From: Phycisphaerae bacterium
GTDB taxonomy: Bacteria > Planctomycetota > Phycisphaerae > Phycisphaerales > UBA1924
Direction: 5' to 3'
NCBI GenBank assembly: GCA_030429485.1
Contig: JAUIFD010000005.1
Location: 1-49,182, forward strand
Length of the DNA stretch: 49,182 nucleotides
The position numbers and the translations under genes were made by a program. The notes below the pieces were generated by a model, which did no database searches, was not told where the DNA came from, and was given only the letters and a program-made list of their open reading frames with translations. Positions 16,336-22,611 of this stretch are shown in pieces. The stretch's first letter is position 1. Every line of letters begins with the position of its first letter.

Positions 16336-17211
16336 ATGCGCGCATTGACGGGTGAACACAAAGCCGCTCTCATCATCAGCTTCACCGTGGTGTTGCTGGT
16401 CGGGGTGCTGATCTCCGATCACCTCTCCGAGGCGCAACAGCCCGGGTCCGAGGCGGTCGGCGACGGCTTGCATCCCGTGCTTGTGGTGCAGGCGCCGGCG
16501 AAGCGCGCGCCGGAGTTGGTCGTGCCCGAGTTGGAGCCGGTGCAAAGCCGGGCGTTCGAGGCGGTCAGTGACCGCGACGAGGGATCGCTCGGACACGCGC
16601 TCGCGGGGGTCGATCCGGAGGGCATCGACGATGCGCCGATCGGGCCCACCATCATCACACTCGGCGGTGGAACAGAAGGCTCGGACACCGGGCGGTCGTT
16701 CCTCGACGGCTTGCGCGATCGCGTGCTCGGTGGGCTCGATCCGATGCCAGTCCCGCCGCCAACGACCGGTTCGCGCGAAACGGCGCGAGACGCGACGCCC
16801 GTTCGCTATCACCACGTGCAGCACAATGAGCCGCTGTACAAGATCGCCGCGCAGTACTACGGCGATGGCAACCTGTGGCGCCGACTCGCCGAGGCGAACC
16901 CGGACCGCGTCGGGAAGGACGGCTCGGTGCGGGAGGGAGTGGCACTGCGCATCCCTACGAGCGAGGAGCTCGGCATCGCGCACGTCAACGCTCGTCAGGG
17001 GTCTGAGGCCCGAGGCGAAACCACGCCGCGCAAGGAAGCGGCATCGAAGCGCAAGGTCGTCGTGGCGCGCGGTGAGACGCTCGGGGAGATCGCGCAGCGC
17101 GAACTCGGCTCGGTGAAGCGCATGGGCGACATTCTGAGCGCAAACCCGAAGATCCGCGATCCGAACGACATCCGCGCGGGCATGGAGCTGGTGCTGCCGG
17201 AGGCGGATTGA
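16336..17211 (+). CDS. Membrane-anchored protein with two LysM domains
   Basis: The predicted 291-residue product begins MRALTGEHKAALIISF, with a membrane segment at about 9-25 (AALIISFTVVLLVGVLI), a long Pro/acidic linker, then two LysM modules: YHHVQHNEPLYKIAAQYYGD...LRIP and VVVARGETLGEIAQRELGS...LVLP. LysM binds peptidoglycan glycan chains, so this is probably a periplasmic wall-binding protein. The frame is open to GTG 16300, which would add 12 residues; neither start has a well-spaced ribosome site. It sits between rsmH and ftsL and overlaps ftsL by the ATGA-type junction at 17209-17213, which suggests a role in division or wall synthesis; the linkage is positional only. Confidence 0.85.
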   Translation: MRALTGEHKAALIISFTVVLLVGVLISDHLSEAQQPGSEAVGDGLHPVLVVQAPAKRAPELVVPELEPVQSRAFEAVSDRDEGSLGHALAGVDPEGIDDAPIGPTIITLGGGTEGSDTGRSFLDGLRDRVLGGLDPMPVPPPTTGSRETARDATPVRYHHVQHNEPLYKIAAQYYGDGNLWRRLAEANPDRVGKDGSVREGVALRIPTSEELGIAHVNARQGSEARGETTPRKEAASKRKVVVARGETLGEIAQRELGSVKRMGDILSANPKIRDPNDIRAGMELVLPEAD

Positions 17212-17474
17212 TGCCCGGGCGTCGCGAGACGGTGCCGAAGGCAGCGGTGGTCATCGTGTGGGGCGGCGCGCTCGCGTGTGCGCTGCTTGTCGTGCGTCAG
17301 TCGCGCCTCCAGGCGGCGAACGAACTCGCCGAAGCGCAGCTGCGCGTGCGCTCGTCGGAGGAGCGGCTTGCCGTGATCAAGGCGGAGATCTCGCGTCTGA
17401 CCGCGCCCGAGGCGGTCGCGACGATGGCGGAGGAGCATCCCGACTTCCGGCCTCCGAAGGAGCCCGAGGGATGA
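17211..17474 (+). CDS. ftsL: FtsL-like cell division protein
   Basis: The 87-residue product is a short bitopic protein: basic N-terminus (MPGRRETVPK), one membrane helix AAVVIVWGGALACALLVV, then a coiled-coil stretch from RLQAANELAEAQLRVRSSEERLAVIKAEISRL. This architecture, and the position between rsmH and ftsI, fit FtsL, which bridges FtsB/FtsQ to FtsWI in the divisome. Sequence conservation of FtsL is too low for certainty. The ATG at 17211 overlaps the preceding stop codon, and the gene's own stop overlaps the ftsI start (ATGA), so translation is probably coupled. Confidence 0.75.
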   Translation: MPGRRETVPKAAVVIVWGGALACALLVVRQSRLQAANELAEAQLRVRSSEERLAVIKAEISRLTAPEAVATMAEEHPDFRPPKEPEG

Positions 17475-19540
17475 ACGGCCGCGCGAATGAAGGTGGGATT
17501 GACCGCTTCGCCGGCATGGTGGTGTGGGGCGTGGTGATCGGGCTGGTTGTTTTGCTTGGGCGCGTCGTCCAACTCGAACTCGCGCCGTCAGAGGCGCTGC
17601 GCCAGGCGATGCCCGACCGCGTCGCGTTCCGCAAGATCGAGGCGCGACGCGGCGAGTTGCTCGACCGTCGCGGGCGTCAACTCGCCACGAGTCGTGTCGG
17701 CGAGCGGGTGATCGTGGACCCCGAGCGCCTGATCGCGGACCCCAACGAGGTGATCGTCTCGATCGCCGGCGCGTCGGGCGCCGACGCGGGCGAGATCGGG
17801 GCGTCGCTGATGCGCGCGCTCGCGGAGAACGACCGCCGGCGCTCGCTGCTGCCGAAGTCGGGTGCGCGTGCGCCCGCGGGGCTGCTCGGCGCTTGGGAGT
17901 CACTGCGCGAGGATCGTGCCGTGGCAGCCGATGCGACAGGCCAACGCGCGGCGCCGCGCGCGAGCGAAACCGACGACGAGGGCGGTGGCCCCAGGCCGCT
18001 GATCCGGTATGTGCCGGTGACCGATGTGCTGCCGGAGCAGGCAGCCGATCGTGTGCGTGCGCTGGGGATCGCGGGCGTGTATCTCGAGCGCCGATGGGTG
18101 CGAGAGTACCCGGGCGGCGACGCGGTGGCGTCGCTGGTCGGCAAGGTCGGGTTTGAGCACAACGGACTGCTCGGGGCGGAACTCTCGCTCGAACCGAAGC
18201 TGGGCGGTGACGACGGCCGATCCGCTTACGTGCGCGACGCGTGGGGTCGGGCGCTCTGGATCGAGGCGTCGCGCGGCATCGTGGCGCACGACGGTGAGGC
18301 GCAGCAGCTCTCGATCGACCTACAGATCCAGCAGATCGCGCTCGAAGAACTCCAGCGGGGTATGGAGGATGCGGACTCCGCCGGTGGTCGCATCCTGGTT
18401 GCCGATCCGCGCACGGGTGCGATCCTCGCGATGGGGGACCTGTATCGGCAGGTCGATGGGCTTCTGGAGTACCCATGGGAGCCGGCAGACATCGCGCCGA
18501 GCGCCCCGCGCTCGCATGTGCCGACCAACCTTGAGGGAGCGCGCTATCGCGTGCTCAAGCCCGATCCCGGGCGTGCGATTCACCCGGCGATGGGGCGAAA
18601 CCGATGCGTGGAGGACATCTACGAACCGGGCTCGACGTTCAAGCCGTTCATCTGGTCGCTTGTCACCCAGGCGGGCCTCGCCGATCCGGATGAGGAAGTC
18701 GACACGGAGGGCGGCATCTGGCTTACCCCGTATGGGCGGCGGATCGCGGACGTCACCCGGCGCGACGTGATGACTTGGCGCGAAGTGCTGATCAACTCAT
18801 CGAACATCGGGATGGTCAAGAAGGGCGCGCTGCTCGGGCACGACCGGACGCGCGCGGGCATCCTCGGGTTCGGGTTCGGCACGCCGACTGGAGTGGGCCT
18901 CCCCGGCGAGTCGTCGGGGATCGTCACCGGGAAAGACGGGTGGAGCGAGTACACGCAGACGTCGGTGTCATTTGGCAATGAGGTGGCGGTGACGCCGATG
19001 CAGATGGTGCGCGCGTTCAGCGCGTTTGCACGATCGGGCGAACTCGCGGGGACGCTCCCGCGCCTTCGGCTCAGCGCCGAGGTGGGCGATGGCCTCGGTG
19101 TCGTGCATCGGGTCGTGTCGCGCGACGTCGCCGAGCTCGTGCGCGAGACACTCGCTGCGGTCGCGGCGAAGGCAGAACTCCGGATGCGCCAACTCGGCGA
19201 AGAGCCGGAGGACGGATGGCGGTGGGCGATGTTCGGCAAGTCCGGCACCGCGGAGATCCCGCTCGGCGCGGCGCCCGACGGCATGCGCCGCCCGCGTGGC
19301 GCGCGCGGCTATTACAACGATCAGTACAACTCGAGCTTCATCGCGGGCGCGCCGCTTGAAGAGCCGCGTCTTGTCGTGCTGGTCGTGATCGATGACCCGG
19401 GCCCGGATCGGGTGCGTGCCAAGTCGCACTACGGCTCGCTGGTCGCGGGGCCGGTCGTTCGGCGCGTTATGGAGCGGACGCTCGAGTATCTCGGGGTTGA
19501 CGAGCGTTCGGCCCCTGAACCGGTCGCAAGCGTCCGATAA
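17471..19540 (+). CDS. ftsI: Peptidoglycan DD-transpeptidase FtsI (PBP3-type)
   Basis: This class B penicillin-binding protein cross-links septal peptidoglycan. The 689-residue chain has an N-terminal membrane anchor (AGMVVWGVVIGLVVLLGRVVQLEL, about 15-38), the ARRGELLDRRGRQLA segment that marks the pedestal domain, and the transpeptidase motifs in order: S388-T-F-K391 (SxxK), S443-S-N445 (SxN) and K590-S-G-T593 (KTG box with Ser in the second place). ARGYYNDQYNSSFIAGAP and LVVLVVIDDP match the C-terminal strand region. An insert with EETDDEGGGP-like acidic residues lies near 160. The ATG overlaps the ftsL stop. No mur genes follow, so the cluster ends here. Confidence 0.93.
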   Translation: MNGRANEGGIDRFAGMVVWGVVIGLVVLLGRVVQLELAPSEALRQAMPDRVAFRKIEARRGELLDRRGRQLATSRVGERVIVDPERLIADPNEVIVSIAGASGADAGEIGASLMRALAENDRRRSLLPKSGARAPAGLLGAWESLREDRAVAADATGQRAAPRASETDDEGGGPRPLIRYVPVTDVLPEQAADRVRALGIAGVYLERRWVREYPGGDAVASLVGKVGFEHNGLLGAELSLEPKLGGDDGRSAYVRDAWGRALWIEASRGIVAHDGEAQQLSIDLQIQQIALEELQRGMEDADSAGGRILVADPRTGAILAMGDLYRQVDGLLEYPWEPADIAPSAPRSHVPTNLEGARYRVLKPDPGRAIHPAMGRNRCVEDIYEPGSTFKPFIWSLVTQAGLADPDEEVDTEGGIWLTPYGRRIADVTRRDVMTWREVLINSSNIGMVKKGALLGHDRTRAGILGFGFGTPTGVGLPGESSGIVTGKDGWSEYTQTSVSFGNEVAVTPMQMVRAFSAFARSGELAGTLPRLRLSAEVGDGLGVVHRVVSRDVAELVRETLAAVAAKAELRMRQLGEEPEDGWRWAMFGKSGTAEIPLGAAPDGMRRPRGARGYYNDQYNSSFIAGAPLEEPRLVVLVVIDDPGPDRVRAKSHYGSLVAGPVVRRVMERTLEYLGVDERSAPEPVASVR

Positions 19541-19693
19541 CGCTGTGTATTGTCAGGGTTTTCCCCATATCCGGAAGCGACTGTTGGCAGCAGGCTCCGA
19601 ATCGCGGAGACTGGTGATCGCCATAGGGGAAGCTGAGTGGTTCCGCACTCGGTGGATCATGGGATGAGACAGCAGAGAGACAGGAGTCAAGAC

Positions 19694-20362
19694 ATGAAGG
19701 CTGTGTTTGCTTTGGGCGCGATCGCCGCGCTCTCGTCGGTTGCCGCAGCGCAACCGTTCTACGCACGTGGCACGTTCAACGGGTGGGCGGGAACCGCCAA
19801 CGAGTTGACGCTCGTGTCCGGCAACCACTACTCGGGCGTGGTCAGCGGGCTCAACCCGGGCGATCGCCACGAGTTCAAGGCGACCAACGACGACTGGTCG
19901 TTCAACGGGCCGAACGACAACGTGACGGCGCGTGCGGACTCGAACGGCGAGCTCGAGATTCACTTCTGGGCGACCACCACGCACAACGATGGCTGGCTGC
20001 CGGAAGGCCAGCCCCGCACGGGCTACACCGATGCCAACCAGACCGGTTGGGAGATCATGGGTGACTGGAACGGTTGGAGTGCGCCGATCGCGTCGTTCAG
20101 CGACATCGGTGGTGGCATCTGGGCCGCGACTTGGGCCTCCACCGGCGGCGTGCACGAGTTCAAGGCTCGTCGCCCCGGCGACTGGGACGTGTCGGTCGGC
20201 GTGAACTTCGGCGGCGGGAACATCTCGTATGATGCCGGTGCGGGTGGCGACATCACGATGTACGTCGATTCCGTTGGCGGTCGCTACAAGATCGTGCCGA
20301 CTCCCGGTGCAGCGGCGCTGCTCGGGCTCGGCGGGCTTGCGGCGGCGCGTCGTCGGCGCTGA
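19694..20362 (+). CDS. Secreted protein with two glycan-binding-like modules and PEP-CTERM-like tail
   Basis: The 222-residue product has a signal peptide (MKAVFALGAIAALSSVAAAQ), AGGAG seven bases before the ATG, and two related modules: FYARGTFNGWAG...HEFKATNDDWSFN (about 22-75) and EIMGDWNGWSAP...HEFKARRPGDWDVSVG (about 115-170). The F/D-x-N-G-W start, the H-E-F-K-x strand and the Trp-rich end recall CBM48/CBM20-type starch-binding or AMPK glycogen-binding domains. The C-terminus IVPTPGAAALLGLGGLAA then ARRRR is a PEP-CTERM-like sorting tail. No catalytic domain is seen. It probably acts outside the cytoplasmic membrane in glycan binding; the ligand is unknown. A terminator follows. Confidence 0.83.
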   Translation: MKAVFALGAIAALSSVAAAQPFYARGTFNGWAGTANELTLVSGNHYSGVVSGLNPGDRHEFKATNDDWSFNGPNDNVTARADSNGELEIHFWATTTHNDGWLPEGQPRTGYTDANQTGWEIMGDWNGWSAPIASFSDIGGGIWAATWASTGGVHEFKARRPGDWDVSVGVNFGGGNISYDAGAGGDITMYVDSVGGRYKIVPTPGAAALLGLGGLAAARRRR

Positions 20363-20388
20363 TCGAGAGCACGGATAGCAAATGAGGC

Positions 20389-20423
20389 AAGGACGGGCGT
20401 CGCGGCGCCCGTCCTTCTTCTTT
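20389..20423 (+). terminator. Rho-independent terminator
   Basis: AAGGACGGGCG (20389-20399) pairs perfectly with CGCCCGTCCTT (20406-20416) around a 6-base loop, followed by CTTCTTT. Confidence 0.9.
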
Positions 20424-20447
20424 GCGGTTCAACGGACGGGAAAGTCC

Positions 20448-20453
20448 TATAAC
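20448..20453 (+). promoter_or_regulatory. Candidate -10 box
   Basis: TATAAC lies just after the preceding terminator and 133 bases before the next start codon, so it is well placed to start the next transcript. No good -35 element is seen. Confidence 0.28.
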
Positions 20454-20585
20454 CAAAGGTGGCCGAGGGAATTCCCGCTCTGGTCAGTGAATTGATGGCC
20501 TGGCGCAGTCCGAGGAGGGACAATGTTCGAGGTAGGCGGGGCGTGGTGTGCGTCCCGCGACACTGAGAAGTAGAGAGAAGTAGAG

Positions 20586-21494
20586 ATGCAAACCAAGACA
20601 ACGGTGATGGCGCTCGGCGCGATGGCTGCCGGCGCGATGGCACAACCGGTGGTGGATGGCTCGATCTCCGGCGACGGATACACGAACTACGCCGTGCAGA
20701 CGGTGGAGACCGGGTTCGGCGACAACCAGTCCGAGCTCAACGCGGCGTACGCGCGGGTGCAGGGCGGCAGGCTCTACCTTGCGATCACCGGCAACCTTGA
20801 AGGCAACTTCAACAAGCTCAATATCTTCTTCGACACGGTCGCCGGCGGGCAGACCGTGATCGATGGTGGCAGCAACCCGACGAACGACGGCTGGGCCTCG
20901 AAGTACAACGGGATGTCCTTCGACTCGGCGTTCGGCGCCGATTACATGCTGATCTTCCGGCGCGGGTTTGGCACCGGCGATCAGTTCGACGTCGATTGGG
21001 CGAAGGTCGGTGGCGGGGCTGCCGATGGCGGGCTTGTCGCGAGCGTGCCCTCGCAGACGCCCGGCGGCAACGCGATCTCGAACAACATCAACGGCCAGTT
21101 GGTCGACATGGTCGTCGCGTACGACAACTCGAACATCGCGGGCATCGGTGGCGACTCCTCGCTGGCTGCCGACAACGCCGCGGCGCTCGCGGTCACAACC
21201 GGGATTGAGTTCTCCATCAACCTCGACGCGCTCGGCATTACGCCCGGGACATCGTTCAAGGTCAGCGCGATGGTCAACGGGTCGAACCACGACTACCTGT
21301 CCAACCAGTTCCTCGGCGGGCTCATCGCGCCGCAGGGCAACCTGGGCGGCGACGGTGCGGGCAACTTCACGGGCTCGCTCTCCGGCGTGAACCTCAACCA
21401 GTTTGCGGGCGACCAGTACTTCGTCGTCCCGGCCCCCGGCGCTGCGGGATTGGTCGCGCTCGGCGGGCTCGCCGCGGCACGTCGCCGGCGCTGA
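20586..21494 (+). CDS. Secreted PEP-CTERM-like protein of unknown function
   Basis: The 302-residue product has a signal peptide (MQTKTTVMALGAMAAGAMAQ), then VVDGSISGDGYTNYAVQTVETGFGDN, a beginning shared by many secreted planctomycete proteins with a beta-sandwich body (VQGGRLYLAITGNLEGNFNKLNIFFDT). Gly, Asn and Ala are very frequent and Cys is absent. The C-terminus VVPAPGAAGLVALGGLAA then ARRRR is a PEP-CTERM-like tail almost identical in type to that of the upstream gene. The start is preceded by AGAAGTAGAG, part of a GAGAAGTAGA direct repeat. No enzyme motif is visible; surface anchoring or a matrix role is an inference. Confidence 0.83.
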   Translation: MQTKTTVMALGAMAAGAMAQPVVDGSISGDGYTNYAVQTVETGFGDNQSELNAAYARVQGGRLYLAITGNLEGNFNKLNIFFDTVAGGQTVIDGGSNPTNDGWASKYNGMSFDSAFGADYMLIFRRGFGTGDQFDVDWAKVGGGAADGGLVASVPSQTPGGNAISNNINGQLVDMVVAYDNSNIAGIGGDSSLAADNAAALAVTTGIEFSINLDALGITPGTSFKVSAMVNGSNHDYLSNQFLGGLIAPQGNLGGDGAGNFTGSLSGVNLNQFAGDQYFVVPAPGAAGLVALGGLAAARRRR

Positions 21495-21521
21495 TTCACG
21501 CCTCTCAATCTTGCATCGGAG

Positions 21522-21553
21522 GAGCGGACGCTTCGGCGTCCGCTCTTTCATTT
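21522..21553. terminator. Rho-independent terminator between convergent genes
   Basis: GAGCGGACGC (21522-21531) pairs perfectly with GCGTCCGCTC (21536-21545) around a stable TTCG tetraloop, followed by TTTCATTT on the plus strand. Confidence 0.9.
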
Positions 21554-21570
21554 GCGAGACCGGACAGTGC

Positions 21571-22611
21571 CTATTGCGGCGGGAGGCCCTGCGCGACGCG
21601 GTCGCGCGACCCGGTCGAGACGACGCGCGCAACAAACGCGGCGTACTCGTCCGACGCGACACGCAGGTCGGGCTCGATGTAGCTCGTAAACACACCCGCC
21701 CCGGTACGCGCGCCGCTGGCGAAGCCCTGCGCACGCAGGTGCGTACGGAGCTCACCGCTGGCGCCATCGCGGAGCACGCGTGCGAGCGCGGCTCGGCGCC
21801 CGGCGTCGTCATTGAGGAAGTGCGCGAGCGCCCAGAGCTGGGCGTAATAGTCGAGCGCGGCGCCGGGAGATCTTGCGAGCGTGGAGTCAGGCGTGAGCGC
21901 GAGCAGTTGCTCAAGCGAGAGCACCCGTCCCGCCGCATGCACCTCGCGCAAGCGATCAAAGCGCTCGAGATTCGCCCAAGGCAGGAACAACGGCGTGGCG
22001 GAAGCGCCCTGATCCCACCGGAAGCCCTCCATCCAGGTCGCGATTCCCTCCTCGAGCCAGACCGGGAGCGGGTCGCGGAAGGTCGCCTGCGTGTACTGGT
22101 GCCATCCCTCGTGGGCCGCGATCGCCATCGTGTCCTGCACGCCGAGGTCGAAGTAGAACCCGCGCCCTCCTTCGGCGAACCCGCCGCGCTCGATGCGGAG
22201 GTAGCGCGCGGCGCGCGACGGCGGGAGCTCGGTCGATGTGAGGCGAGCCCACTCGCCGCGGTTGGCCATCATGAACGTGTCGAGACGCCTGGGCGGTTCG
22301 GGGAGCGGCGTGATCGAGGTGCGATACCGGGCGAGCGAGCTCTCGAGAAAGCGGGGGAGCAGGAGCCCCGACGCGGTGGTGGGGGCGGTGGTGTGGACGC
22401 GGTAGTGGGCGGTGGTGATGACGCGCCCTTCGACGCCGTCGAAGGTCCAGGGGCGCTCGTCCAAGATCACCGGGGCTGCGCGCTCGCTGGCGGCTGACGG
22501 GGCGTCATCGGCCCGGGGCGTGCTCGCGCAGGCGGCAAGCAACGCGCAGGCGGTGGATGCCCCGAGCGCGCGGATCGCACGGCGAGCGATAGCGTGCAGG
22601 CGGCGGTTCAA
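21571..22611 (-). CDS. Lipoprotein zinc metallopeptidase (peptidase MA / DUF1570-like)
   Basis: The 346-residue product has a lipoprotein signal ending LLAAC with lipid Cys28. The zinc site is AAHEGWHQY: His167, Glu168 and His171 form HExxH, and PVWLEEGIATWMEG sixteen or more residues later gives the third ligand (Glu187 or Glu188), the gluzincin pattern. DYYAQLWALAHFLNDD follows, typical of the family's second half. The start codon is TTG at 22611, overlapping the valS stop (TTGA); no in-frame ATG lies between it and the signal peptide. Overlap with valS implies translational coupling. Substrate unknown. Confidence 0.8.
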   Translation of the reverse strand: MNRRLHAIARRAIRALGASTACALLAACASTPRADDAPSAASERAAPVILDERPWTFDGVEGRVITTAHYRVHTTAPTTASGLLLPRFLESSLARYRTSITPLPEPPRRLDTFMMANRGEWARLTSTELPPSRAARYLRIERGGFAEGGRGFYFDLGVQDTMAIAAHEGWHQYTQATFRDPLPVWLEEGIATWMEGFRWDQGASATPLFLPWANLERFDRLREVHAAGRVLSLEQLLALTPDSTLARSPGAALDYYAQLWALAHFLNDDAGRRAALARVLRDGASGELRTHLRAQGFASGARTGAGVFTSYIEPDLRVASDEYAAFVARVVSTGSRDRVAQGLPPQ

